A stretch of 64,000 nt of DNA from Asterias amurensis (GCF_032118995.1 NC_092649.1:18541332-18605331), one strand, 5' to 3'. Shown: positions 26,401 to 41,400, counted from the stretch's first letter. Numbers and translations are program-made. Notes: a model not told the origin generated them from the sequence alone.

Positions 26401-29400
26401 TCCCCCGAGGTACCAGTGAAACCTGCATCATGTCAAATATCATCAATGAACATTAATGTAAGCAAAATAAAAATCTGTCCTACATGAACCATCATTATCT
26501 TCAAACCCTGTAAGTTTAATGTTAATCTGTGGACGTTTTTAAAAAGTACCCAAATCCTTTAAGGCCATTATACACTTTCGGAACAGAGAAAGAAAAAAAA
26601 AGTTTCAAAGATGTACAAATAACTTACAGGGTTTACAGAAGGTAATGTTGAAAGACTTCTCTTGAAATATTATTCCATGAAATGCTTTACTTTTTGAGAA
26701 AACATTAAAACAATTATCAATTCTCGATATCGAGAATTACGGATTAATTTTAAACACATGTCATGACACGGCGAAACGTGCCGAAACAAGGGTGGGTTTT
26801 CCCGTTATTTTCTCCCGACACCGATGACCGATTGAGCTTTTGATACACAAAGTGTGGGCCTATGGACAATACTGTTTACCTAAAGTGTCTAATGGCTTCA
26901 AGCCAGTTGACCCAGTCAACTTGGTTTAACTGGAATTTTGACCCGGGTATATCTATCAGTCCAACATAGATATCCCTATACAAGAAACTAGCAATAGGTA
27001 TTTGGTTTGCAGTAACACCATGTGTGTTTCTACTTGCCAGGTAGAGTTTGTTCTTAGAGAACTGTCTTTCTTTATATTACTACCGCTGAGATGTTCGGGA
27101 GACTGTCCTGCTTTTTAGAAAATCGGCTAGGACTGCTTCTTTAGCTTATAGGGTCATAATTAACTGCACTACCGCAGCGTCAGTTCTTGAATTGGTCTCA
27201 ACGTGTCGACTAGCTTGCTCTAGTCATCGTCAAGGGACTGAAGTATAATCTTTCAGTCCAACATGGATATCTTTATACAAGAAGTAAGTAAACTGGGATT
27301 TTTGTCCTGGGTTTAGTCATCAGTCAAACATGGGCCCAATTTCATAGAGTTGCTAAGAAGAAAAAAATTGCTTAGCATGAAATGTTTGCCCTGATAAAAA
27401 CAGGATTACCAACCAAATAAGCATAAATACCTGAAACAAGCAATATTTAACAAATGGAAATTTGGTTGGTAATCCCGTTTATATCAAGAAAGAAACTTCA
27501 TGCTAAGCAAATTTTTGTGCTTAGCAGCTCTATGAAATTGGGCCCTGGATATCTCTATTTAAGCAGTTACAAAATAATTTTATGTCTCACCGTTTGGATT
27601 CCAAGCGGAGATGGTAAAGACTGATGAATCTCTATTCAATATATGCATGGCTTGGGAGAAATATCTCAAGAAGTCTGGCGTCACTTCCAGTCTCTCCTCC
27701 AAGACGATCAGATACTCCTTGTCTTTGAACAGCTGGAGCGCCCTCGTGATGGCGTCGTGTAGAAAGACTAATCGTATTAAACGAGAACATATATAAATAT
27801 AGCAAGCCTTGCGCTTCGCTCTTATTAATAATAATATCAAAGTCTTGTATTGCGCACGTATTTTTATTATTATTATTATTATTAATACTATTATTTATTC
27901 GGCGTTCAAACATATATCACAGGAAAAAAATACAGAGTAACACAATATTCAAAATTACACGACAACAAACAATAGAGCCAGCAACACATGCCAGGAAAAT
28001 AACTTCTGCTGGTGTGTTCTCTCCAGCCATGCATATAACTCAATTCTTTAAATTGTCAACATCGGGTCACATTTACTTGTACAATTTGCAAGAGATATTC
28101 AGTCATACCTGGATATACAGTTTTAGGTTTGATGTACTCGATGGTGAAGCCATAAAGACCTATCAAATCATTGGGCTCTGCAAAGTTGCCATCTAAAACA
28201 ACCTACAGGGGGAAAAAAAGACCTTTTAAAACCAGAGCAGAAGAACGAAAAGCTTTCCACTATCTTCAAATCCTGTAAAAAAGTTAAATGTAAATCTGTG
28301 GACATTGTGAAAAAGTACCTAGCCCCTCCAAGTTGTCTGAATTTCATTTGACCAGGGGTGGATTTCACAAAGAGTTAGGACTAGTCTTATCTCGAGTTAG
28401 GACCAGTTACTCGTCCTGACTTAAGACTATCCATGCAATTTGTATATCTCCTAGGACTAGTCCTAAGTTAGCACTAGTCTGGTTCTGGTTTTTATGTTAA
28501 AACATGTTAAGTTGGTCCATGGTGCATTTCTTATATTTTAAAAATAACACACAGTATTTTTCCGTTTTCTTCCCCAAGCTGTACAAATAGTTTTTGTTAG
28601 GGTCAGTCAGGTTACCGGTAACATAACATTTCTTTATTTTTGGCCTAACTTGGTATGAAGAAGTACATAAAACTGTTTTGCTTACTTTCAAAACTCATAA
28701 TGGTCAGTGTCCTACTAATCTCTCACAACTCATCAAACCAAAATTTCCTTCAACCCGGCTACGATCTTCCACATCCTCTCACCTTCAACGGTGACATTGC
28801 AGCTCCATGGAACACACTCCCTCCCAATACTCACAATGCTTCTTCCTTACAAACATTCAAACCCATGTTGACGACTCACTTGTTCGAATCTTTGTAGTCG
28901 CCCCATTCTGCATCTTGTTATTTTCTGTTCATTGTGTTTATTTTTCTTGATACTTCTGCCTTGTTGTGTTTATTTTGTTTATACATGTATATTGTTCTTT
29001 GTATTTGGTGCTGTTGACCTGGTTTACTATAGTCTTCACTAAGACACCAGGGGTGGATTTCACAAAGGTAGTCCTAACTTAGGACTAGTCCTAGACAATG
29101 CTAAGAGATAGGACCAGTCCTAAGTTAGGATGAGTTACTGGTCCTAACTTAGGACCAGTCCTATCTCTTAGCATTGCCTAGGACTAGTCCTAAGTTAGGA
29201 CTACATGTACCTTTGTGAAATCCACCCCAGCACCATGTGCTTAAAAACATAGTGCGGTATAAAATTATATTATTATTACTATTTTAAAAGTTAACAACTT
29301 ATTGTATTCATCTTCTAGAAAAACTCACCAGTACGTTTCCCGGTTTCAAACCAGGCACAGCAATCAGCGATGACAAACATTTCTGTAAGGGTTCCAGATC

Positions 29401-32400
29401 AACACCTACAGTCAAGAAAATTGATTTTAAATATGATTCAAAATGTGATTGGGAATTAGGAGACAACAGACTGACTACATACATATTGGCAGCTACATCA
29501 CAAAGTGGTAACAACTCCATGCAGCCAAACTTTAGAGGCACTGGAGACTTTTGGTAACTACTTGAAATGGTTGTTAGCAAAAAACTTCCTTAATAGAAGA
29601 GCAATGGAGAGCTGTTGATAGTATACAAATATTGACTGCTTCGAGTGCTATGGTTAAAACTATGACTCCCGAGGTGATCCCCGTAGCGTTCTATTTTCCC
29701 TCGGCGAAACTATGACTCCCGAGGTGATCCCCGGAGCGTTCTATTTTCCCGAGGCGAAGCCGAGGGAAAATAGAACGCTACGGGGATCACCTCGGGAGTC
29801 ATAGTTTTTAATCATTGCACGAGTAAAAGCAGTCAATATTTGTTTTATAACACCCCAAACATTTCTAAATACTGTACTTTTATTATTAAGTTACAGACCT
29901 GAATGCTACAACCCACGGACGACGCGAATACAGATTGCATACACTTTTACTAACTGTGTTGCATGTAGTGTCGTGCAATCCGAAGTGGTTACAGACTATT
30001 AATTTATAACTCTCGTACACGCACAGGACGTCTGGGTACTGCACACCATGTGCTAGTCTGTCGGACTAGCGATGGCAAACCGACGCTCTATCACACGGCC
30101 ATCGTCTGGCAAAACTAAGACATGTCATGTGACGCGCTCTAAACCAATGAGCAGGCAGAATACTTGCAAGGGGTGTTATAATATAAAACATTGTGAGAAG
30201 AGGCTCACTCTGAAGTAACATTCTTTTTGAAAGAGGGGTCATTTCTCACTCAAATAATAAAAGACTTCAGCTGAAGCCTTTCATTATGTACCTGAAAGCA
30301 CATGAAGTAAGTAATGCAGCAAGGGTGTTTTATCTTTCACTATTCTCTTGCAACTTTGATGACCAATTGAACCAAATATTTTCACAGGTTTGTTATTTTA
30401 TGCTTATGTTTGCATACACCAAGTGAAGATCATGGTCTTTGACAAATACCAATTACCTAGCCCGGAACTACCAGATTTACAGCCGGGCTACTCATTTTTC
30501 ACGTTCGATAGCCCGGCGAGCTAGTAGAAAAATACTGCGAAAATCAACATCACAAACAATAATGAACTGTGCTGATGGTATTGTATAAAATGAAATACAA
30601 TTTGTGTTTTGACTCAAGACGTGTTTTTCGGGCTACCAAAATCTCATCAGCGCTACTAAAAATTCTGGGTGACTAGCCCTGCTGACTACCATGAAAATAC
30701 ACTTAAGGTCGATACCCTGCTATAACTTTGTAAATCGTTTGGTATATGCCAAATTACTGCTCAATGAACAGTTAACACTCAACCGGAACAACTAGGATAG
30801 GCAGGGTATAACCCAAATTACTGCTCAATGAACAGTTAACACTCACCCGGAACAACTAGGCTAGGCGGGGTATATGCCACATTACAGCTCAACGAACAGT
30901 TAACACTCACCTGGAACAACTAGGATAGGCAGGGTGTATGCCAAATTACTGCTCAATGAATGGATAGTACTCAACCGGAACAACATAGGCAGGTTATATG
31001 CCAAATTACTGCTCAATGAACAATTAACACTAATACCAAGACTAACTAGGCTGGGTATACGCCAAATTACTACAATGAACAGTTAACACTCGCACAGAAC
31101 AACTAGGATGGGCAGGGTATATGCCAAATTAATGCTCAATGAACAATTAACACTCACCCGGATCAACTAGGATAGGCAGGGTATATGCCAAATTACTGCT
31201 CAATGAACAATTAACACTCACCCGAATCAACTAGGATAGGCAGGGTATATGCCAAATTACTGCTCAATGATCAATTAACACTCACCCAGAAAAACTAGGA
31301 TAGGCAGGGTATATGCCAAATTACTGCTCAATGAACAATTAACACTCACCCGGATCAACTAGGATAGGCGGGGTATATGCCAAATTACTGCTCATTGAAC
31401 AATTAACACTCACCCGGAACAACTAGGATAGGCAGGTTATATGCCAAATTACTGCTCAATGAACAATTAACACTCACCCGGATCAACTAGGATAGGCGGG
31501 GTATATGCCAAATTACTGCTCAAAGAACAATTAACACTCACCCGGAACAACTAGGATAGGCGGGGTATATGCCAAATTACAGCTCAATGATCAATTAACA
31601 CTCACCCAGAAAAACTAGGATAGGCAGGGTATATGCCAAATTACAGCTCAATGATCAATTAACACTCACCCAGAAAAACTAGGATAGGCAGGGTATATGC
31701 CAAATTACTGCTCAATGATCAATTAACACTCACCCAGAAAAACTAGGATAGGCAGGGTATATGCCAAATTACTGCTCAATGAACAGTTAACACTCACCCG
31801 GAACAACTAGGATAGGCAGGGTGTATGCCAAGTTACTGCTAAATGAACAGTTAACACTCACCCAGAACAACTAGGATAGGCAGGGTATAACCCAAAGTAC
31901 TGCTAAATGAACAGTTAACACTCACCCAGAACAACTAGGATAGGCAGGGTGTATGCCAAATTACAGCTCAATTAACAGATAGTACTCAACCGGAACAACT
32001 AGGATAGGCAGAGTGTAACCCAAATTACTGCTCAATGAACAGTTAAACTCACCTGGAACAACTAGGATAGGCAGAGTATATGCCAAATTACTGCTCAGAG
32101 AAGTGTCGTCCAGTGGTAAAGCTTTTAAGGATTTGTTTACATTTTCTTCTGCAGACAACAAAACAAAAGTAAGATGGCTTGTCAATATCATAAAATAGAA
32201 ATGTGAAATATGTGTAGCGTGTTATGGTGAGCAGTCTGAAGCACTCAAAGATACTGGACACTATTGGTAACTGTCAAAGACCAGTCTTCTCCCTTGGTGT
32301 ATCTCAACATATGCAGAAAGTGACAAACCTGTGAAAATTTCAGCTTAATCGAAGAGAAAACCTTCATTCCCTTTACAACAAGCAATAAAACCGCTAAGGG

Positions 32401-35400
32401 GCCAGACTGTGCAAAAAAATAGTGGAGAAGGTATGCTGTACGAGGACAATTGTGTCCTAGTCATGTATTGGGCCCTTACAGCGTCTGGTTCCCCTATAAT
32501 CCCCTTGTACAAGGAGCAATAGAAACATTATGGAGCCAGACTGTGCAAAAAAAAAAAACAGTGTAGAAGGTATGCTGTACGAGGACAATTGTGTCCTAGC
32601 CGTGTATTTGGCTCTTACAGTGTCTGGATCCTCCCGTATCCAATTGTACAAAAAACAATAATACACTATGGAGCCAGACTGTGCATAAACAGTGTAGAAG
32701 GTATGCTGTACAAGGAGAGCTTGTGTCTGTGCCTGGACTGTGTAATGCTTTTGTATGTGAACTTCCACGGAGCATCCAACGCAAATATTTTCTTTCATGC
32801 AGCATGATTTTATTTTACGCAATTTTATTTTACACACAAAAACCCGTAACCTGCAAGAGATGCATGCCTGATTGTTTGCTACGAAAAACAAAACAAAAAA
32901 ACCTAACACTATTTGGTTTGATGAACTCACCAGAACACAAGTCAGAGTATGTGTTGTACTGCTTGCAAAACTCAATCCGTTTACGATTAATACTAAGCGA
33001 TGGAACAGCTTCTTTTCCTTCAACTGAAAAGAAGAACAAAAAAGATGACCAATAACAATTCATTCGACACAGCTTATTTATTTTATTGAGAAAATAGACC
33101 TAGCTGTTGCAAACAACTTAACAACCAAACGAACCCATGGTATAAACGCAAAAAATTGTTATTGGCCTAACATTTCAAACCAATCAGAGTCTTTTTGAAG
33201 GCTAAGTGACAACACAACAAACATTTAATTAAATAGATGTTAAATTTGCATCGAGAATAAAGAATATTAATTTTGGTTTTTACCCATATACACCGATGTG
33301 TTTTAGCACAGTATACTCATACATACATATATATATAATAAGTAGGGTAGATGGCCTTAGCTTTCGATCCAAACCGGACCTTCTTCAGAGGCATAAAACA
33401 AGTACAAACAAATACATCTATTTATAGAAAAAAAAGAAGGGAAAGGCATTAAGGGAAGGATCCCAGAATAAGCGGAAAATTATAGCCAATCAAAGTTTCT
33501 ATTTCAGAAAAAATTGGTAGCTATGGACCAATGGGTGTAAAGTGGCGAGGACAAAGGATGTTCAACATGAAATGATGGATTACTGGACCATAAAAGTGGT
33601 TAAAGCATTGTTTGATAATGCAGGGAAACATGAAAGGGTAGGATTAGAGAGCAAGTTGCATCATGATGCAACTGGCAATGGTCAATTAAAGAATAACAAG
33701 ATCAAAGGTACATGTAGGATGAAATAAAAAATAGGTGTGAGGAACCTGTTATGAGAAAGTTGTTAACCAATAATTAAAAACAAGTTAAAACGGAAGTAGT
33801 GTCCAGCGCCTTTAAAGAAACATTACATAATTGGTAAGAAACAAAAATCATGAAGATCACAGGTTTACATAAAACTTACAAAGTCTAATGATGATAATAG
33901 TAGAAAACATCCCTTGAAATATTTCTGTCTGAATTTTCAAATTTAATGAGAAATAAATAATCTACTTTCCCATTTTGAGATTATCGCTCAAGTGAGCGAA
34001 TTATTCATTTTTGTTTTGGCATCGATGCAATGCAAAATGTGTATTGCGTTTTTCACTATTCTCTTGTGACGCAGATGACCGATTGATCTCGAACTTCTAC
34101 AGTTTATGTATATGGTGGATTACATTAAGTGTTTGCACTGCCAGTGACTTTTTTGCTAGCAAAACCAGTTCTGTAATGTCCCTTTAATTAACATTCAATC
34201 ATTCTAAAACTCACTTTTAAGGGGAACACATTTCCTGAAGTCTAGCTTGGCTCCCCATCCCGATCCTTGACGGAACCCAAGCTGCTCATAGGGGCTGAAT
34301 CCCTTGATCCCTTTCTGACCGATAAAGAGCCAGTTATCTCGAAAGTTGAATTCTTCGATCTTGCTGCTTCCCAGGGAGCTAAGAAGATTCTTAGTTTTAG
34401 CGGTCAACCTTTGCAAGAAAAGAAATTAATGATGGATAACCATTAAGATATATATATATTTTTTGACCCATACACTGATGTGTGTTAGCACTGTATACTC
34501 AGTACTTTCCCGAGTCCTGTGATTTCGAACCCACGACCCTTGCAATTCTAGAGCAGTGTCTTACAAACTAGACTACCGAGGTAGTAGTTGAAAAGCAGGA
34601 CAACTCCCGGGGGAGTATAAAGCATGTGCGACAATTCTGAGCAGTATTATCTCTTAAGTCTCCTGAAGACGACTAGAGCAAGCTAGTCGATATGTTGAGA
34701 CCAATTCAAGAACTCACTCCGCGGTAGAGCGATTAATTACGATCATATAAGCGAAAGTTGAAGTCCCATCCGATTTTCTACCTTTCGCCCAGGTATTAGT
34801 TAATAAGCAGGTCAGTTATTTTCAAAAGGTGTTTTTTTTTAGGTGTCCAAACCAAGCATCTGGAAGCACACAACTTTGTGTGACAAGGGTGTTTTTTTTT
34901 CTTTCATTATTATCTCGCAACTTCGACAACCAACTTCGACAATGAAATTTTCACAGATTTGTTATTTTGTGCATATGTTGAAATACACCAAGTGAGAAGC
35001 CTGGTCTTTGACAATTTGTGTCCAGTGTCTTTAAAATAAATCAATGATACTCACTTTCTTGAAGCCTCGTCATAGATCACAATGATTACAATCTGTCCAT
35101 CCTCGATCACCTCTAGAAAAGACGATGCCAAGGCATCATCAATGGCTGATCAAATCAAACAAACCATAAGTAGGATTTAAAACTTTGAGGAAATATGATA
35201 TGGAAAGGTTTGCAGTTTGTGGCATGTCGGGGCCTAGGGGTTCAGAGCACTGGGTTCAAGCTCTGGTCTTTCTGAGTGTAGGTTCGAGCCCTGGTTGTGG
35301 ACACTTGCTACGTAAAATTGGGGAGGTAGTGCTTTCTGCTCTACCGGCCAGGCTTCAGATTGACACCAAAGCCTAAATCTGTATGGACTGTAAAAGGGGT

Positions 35401-38400
35401 AACCCTGTTTCAGCCACAGGAGTAGGTGGCAACGGCCTGTTGGAATACAAAAATTATAGCCCACACTCATCTCTAAATGAGTAGGGGTGGTTTTGAAATA
35501 AACCCTTGGTAATTACTCAAAATAATTATGAGTATAAAACCTTACTTGGTAACGAGCGATTTAGAGCTGTGAATAGTATAAAACATTGCGTGAAACAGCT
35601 CCCTCTGAAGAAACGTAGTTTTTAAGGAAGAAGTAAATTTCCACGAGTTTGATTTTGAGACCTCAGATTTAGAATTTGAGGTCTCGGAATCAAGCATCTG
35701 AAAGCACACAACTTCGTGTGACAAGGGTGTTTTGTTTTTTTCATTACTATCTCCAACTTCGACGACAAATTGAGCTCAAATTTTCACAGGTTTGTTATCA
35801 TGTTATGCATATGTTGAGATACACCATGAAGAAAACTGTTCTTTGACAATTACCAATAGGGTCCAGTGCCTTTAGAGTCACTTTCTTACCTGAATTGTAA
35901 GTGTCAAAATGACCCACTTTGACAATTTTCATCTTGCTAGGATCAAAGACAAGACAGTTGAGTCCACGAGAGGCCGGTTTAAAGTCACCCAAGGTTACAG
36001 GTCCCAACACTCTGCAGAACAGTCAAATTATGATACAGAATGAATGAGAACATAGCAATATATGAAATGTTAAATTTGGATCAGGGATAAAGAATGTTTT
36101 TGTGTTTTACCCATACACCAATGTGTGTTAGCACTGTATACTCAATAACATAGGATTCAAACTGCCTCTAGCTACCGGGCAACCTCGGTCGTCTAGTTGG
36201 TAAGACACTGCTCTAGAATTGCAAGGATCGTGGGCTCGCATCCCACCCCAGTAACATGTCTGTGAATTTTTTCACAGGACTCGTGAAAGTAGTGAGTATA
36301 CAGTGCTAACACACATCAGTTTGGTCTGTTCAGAGAATATGGCCTGGTATAAAGTAAGAACTAAATTTAAAGGCAGTGGATACTATTGGTAATTACTCAA
36401 AATAATTATTAGTCTTCTCACTTGGTGTTTCTCAACATATGCATAAAATAACAAACCTGTGAAAATTTGAGCTCATTTGGTTTTCGAAGTTGGAAGATAA
36501 TAATGAAAAAAAAAACACCCTTGTAACATTCTCAAAAGCTACCACACTTCAGAGGGAGCCGTTTATACAATCACCCTCTCCCTATTACTAGTAACCAAGT
36601 AAGGTTTTATGCTAATAATTATTTTGAGTAATTACCAACAGTGTTCACTGCCTTTATTGTAAATCTGTGGACATTGTGTTTTTTATAAGAAAAAAAGTAC
36701 ATAGACCCTTAAAGCAGAGGTGTCACATTTTGATATCTTATCCAATTATGAGGGCAGAAACTTACTGTTTGCCGTCAACGCAGACTGTCGGCATAGCCTT
36801 ATCTCCACCTGACTGGATAGCCACAGGGAATTTACTGTTCCCACAATGCTCTTGTATGTTGCAGTTGTTTGACGAGTCGCGCTGCTGCTCAACCGTGCTT
36901 GTATTAAAATCCACTAAAACAAACCATAAAATATAAATAGCTTAAGGGGTCGTCCAATGTTGTTTGGCGGATTTATGGGCACTTGAGTTTGGAAGTGTCA
37001 CGGCTGAGCGATTAAGAGCACCGAGTTCAAACTCTGGTGTTTCTGATCAGCAGAGTGTGGGTTTGAATCCCCAGCCATGACACTTGTGTCCTTAAGCAAG
37101 ACACTTAACCATTTCTTCGTCCTTCGGATGGGACGTAAATCCATTGGTCCCATGTGTTGTGGAATCCATTGGTCCCATGTGTTGTGGAACACATGTAAAA
37201 GAACCCAGTGCACTTATCGAAAAGAGAGGGGGTTCGCCCCGGTTTTCCAAGCTGTGGCTGCTGTATACGCCATTGCACCCTTATAATGTGCTACATAATT
37301 GGGTCTCAGAATCCATTACTGCAATAACTGTAAGTTTGTGGGTGCGTTCGTTTAGCTTCCCTGGGTCGACCTCGATGTTGCGTATTTTATTTTCTCCCAG
37401 GACGAACGTGGGCACACAATTACCCCACGTTCGTCTTCGAACCAGAAAAAAAACCCAGACACGTCACCACGTGAGCCTTCCCGTGGTGACGTCAGTGCAC
37501 CTCGGGCCAGCCCCAAGTGACCCAATCCACAAGTGGGGCTCTTAGGGCTGGCCCGAGGTGCACTGACGTCACCACAGGGAGGCTCACGTGGTGACGTGTC
37601 TGGGTTTTTTTGCTGGTTCGAAGACGAACGTGGGGTAATTGTGTACCCACGTTCGTCCTGGGAGAAAATAAAATACGCAACATCGAGGTCGACCCAGGGA
37701 AGCTAAACGAACACACCCTGTATATACTCAGCTCCTTGAGTACCTTGTTTAGTAGACACAAGCGCCATATAAGATTTCAATGATATTATTATTATTATTA
37801 TTATTATTAAACTGATGCAGTAAACTAACGCTATTTGACCCCTAGTAAGTTGGTTTAATTGACTTACTTGGCAGTGAAAGACATCCATGAAGATCGATCT
37901 TCTCTCCCCATTGACCATGGATTAAATTCAGCTAAGCAAAAATAAAAAAGGGAAAATCAGTTTTAGAGACAATGGGCACTACTGGTAATTGTCAAAGACC
38001 AGTCCTCTCACTTCGTGTATCTCAACATACGCATAAAATGTGAAAAATTGAACTCAATTGGTCGTAGAAGTTGCGAGATAATAATGGACGAAAAAACACT
38101 TTTGTCACACGAAGTTGTGTGCCTTCAGATGCTTGATTTCGCCCCCTCAAAAGCTAGTTCTGAGGTATCGAAATCAAATTTGCGAAAAATTACTTCTTAC
38201 TTAATTCTAAGTTACTTCAGAGGTAGCTCACAATGTTTTATACTATCAACAGCTTTCCATTGCTTGTTACTAAGTAAGTTTTTATGCTAAAAGTTATTTT
38301 GAGGAATTATCAATAGTGTCCACTGCCTTTAAAGGCTTTGGGTACTTTTTGTAAAACAAACACAATGTCCACAGATTTACATTAACACATAATTTGAAGA

Positions 38401-41400
38401 TACTGGTGGTAGAAAGCTTCCATTAAAATATTATATGCTGAGGTTCTGTAGTTTTTGAGAAACTAGTAAAACAATGTCACGAAAATACATTTTACATGCT
38501 CAAATAATTTTCGTCATCTGAGACAACAAGTATTTCTGTGACTTGTTTTACACATTTCTCAATAACTACAGCACCGCAACAAGTAATATGTTAAAGGAAG
38601 CTCTCTACCATCAATAATTTCAAACTGTTTGGGTTTGATGTAAATCTGCGGACATTGTGTTTTGTGTCCTAAAAAAGTACATAGACCCTTTAGGTTAAGG
38701 TTAAATACTGGTAAGTATAGTTAACTTGTCAATATCTCACCTTTTCAATTTGAACCGATGATTTGACTCCCTTCTGTCCGATAAACACCCAGGTTGACCT
38801 ATATGCGAGGTCGTATATAAGCCGACTATTAAAGTCTCTGTTTAGGATCTCCTTAACATCCTTTGACAGCATGCGGGCCGCGTCATCTGATGTCACTACC
38901 ATCAGAACATCACCAGGAGCGATTTTTGTAAGAAACTTGACAAGCGACTCGGGAGCTGAAAAAAGAAAAGATTTACAGTAAGCCGATTTTTGAGATATGG
39001 CGGACAAAGTACTACGACACAACAAAGTCTGTCTGCATACACCCAAACCAAACAGTACACTCCGACCGTGTTTCTTCGTGATGTAACAGGAAAACCATGC
39101 AATTTCGAGGCAAGTTTTTGTGGATCATTATATTCTACTTTTACATTATCTATCTAACCATTTACATTTCATAACAAAGGGTTTCAAACGCTTTTCAAAC
39201 ACCAACTCGTTCGATCCAAGGTAACGTGTTCCTTTAATAAAATACACTCACCCTCTGCATATGTGTCTGCACGCTGCGTAATAATCACTTCCTTGACATT
39301 ACCTTTCAATCAAACAAAAACATAAATAATCACAAAATTATACTGTTTAGTATTTTAGGTAATTGACAATTGCATACAATCAATCAGTTAGTCATATTAT
39401 ACTAGGCAATTATTTTAAGACTTCACAAAGTTCAAAAAGTAAAGCTTGAAGTTGAATGGTCAGCCAGTAGGAGGGTTGAGTGTGTAGGTGTAGTTCACCG
39501 CATGATATCAGACTGCAAGCTCAACCTCACAGCCTTTGACATTGAATGGTCAGACAGTAGGAGGGTTGACTGTGTACTGTGTAGGTGAAGTTCACCGCAT
39601 GATATCAGACTGCAAGCTCAACCTCACAGCCTTTGACATTGAATGGTCAGACAGTAGGAGGGTTGACTGTGTACTGTGTAGGTGAAGTTCACCGCATGAT
39701 ATCAGACTGCAGGCTCAACCTCACAGTGGTTGAAATTAAATGGTCAGACAGTAGGAGGGTTGACTGTGTACCGTGTACGTGTAGTTCACCGCGTGATATA
39801 AGAATGCAGGCTCAACCTCACAGCGGTTCACTTTAAAATGCCATACAGTATAATGGGTAAAACTTCAATTGTGGTTTGTTTGTTTGCTTGTTTGTTTGTT
39901 TGTTTGTTTAATTATAAATACTTACATACTTAATTATAAATACTTTGTTTAAGTTATAAATACTTACATGTAGTACAAATGGGGGTTGCAAACAAAGGAG
40001 GTAACCCTCCTACATTGGAGCACCCAAACTGCTATAAAATAAATGCTGCATGCGTTCAACAAATGACAAATGTATTTTTGTAACTCCATTCCTTTAGAGA
40101 TAAAATTAAGATTTCTTACCATCCACTACTGCCATGTTAAGACCTCTTCCAATCTCCTCATCTTTCAAAATGCTAAAAGATAACAAACAATATATTTGTT
40201 AACATTGATTAGAGGATTTGGGTACTTTTTTAAATGTCCACAGATTTACATTAAAGCTACATGGTTTGAAGATAATGATAGTAGAAAGCTTCCCTTCAAG
40301 TATTACTTAAAGAGGTGCTGTAGTTTTTTTTCGATCTGTCAAACAAGTCACACAAAAGTTTTTGTCGCAGTGAGACATAAATTATTTTAGCATGTTAAAA
40401 CATGTTAACCAGTTAGGATATTATACCATAACATACCATAACTGGTTAATACATTTTTTACATGCTAAAACTGAGACATTTTTTGTTTTTGTGGCATTGT
40501 TTTAACGCATTTCTCCAAAACTACAGCACCTTAGTGAGTGTTATTTTAAGGGAAGCTCTCTAATATCATTTCCAACTGTTGACATTGTGTTTTGTGCTAG
40601 AAAAAAAGTACAATCAAACCCTTTAAATAATGCAAACTTTTATGAAACCCATTATAAGTATCTCTTTCACGATATGAAAAAAACTGAAGAAGGTAAAATT
40701 CTCTCTCTCTCTCTCGGCTACAGAATTACCTTGGCATAGAGGACACAGCCCTAGCATGGTGCAAATCGTATCTCTTCAATAGAACTCAGCATGTATGTAT
40801 TGGCACCGCGATATCCGGCCCTGTTGTTTTGAACTACTGTGCCACAGGGGTCGGTACTCGGCCCGCAGTGGTTTACGCTATACACTTTACCGATTCGTGA
40901 CATCATCCTGAAATTTAATCTGAATTACCATGTGTACGTAGAAGACACTCAGCTAAACATAACGTTTAAATCTTCTCTTCAGTCTTCCCAACAACCAGAT
41001 TTCCCAACTTCAACGGCTCCAAAATACTGCTGCCCGCAATGTGACACTGTCTAGAATTTCCTGTTCTATCACCCTGGTCTGAAACAACTACAATGGCTCC
41101 CTATCTCTCAACGAATCATCTTCAAGCTGATACTCATTGTCCACAAAGCTCTTAGTGGCAAGGCTCCCCACTATATTTCTGAACGGCTTCAAGTTTACAC
41201 TCCATCAAGGAATCTTTGATCAAGTTCTATGCTTCTCCTCATTGAACCCAAGTCTCGACACTCATGGGGTGACAGGTCTTTTTCTTCAGCCGCGCCACGC
41301 ATCTGGAACTCTCTACCACTTAATCTTTGATCTTGTCTTTGTACCACAAAATTCAAGTCTCTTATCAAAACTTATCTTATGTCACAGGTTTTCAATGACT

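Noticed and set aside
30760..32095. CRISPR or satellite with spacers
   Set aside because: The whole 64-bp period is repeated; it derives from an exon end, not from repeat-spacer units.
32457..33023. 188-codon minus-strand frame
   Set aside because: Joins the wrong frame of exon 12 to intron tandem repeat; the exon is supported in another frame by splice phase.
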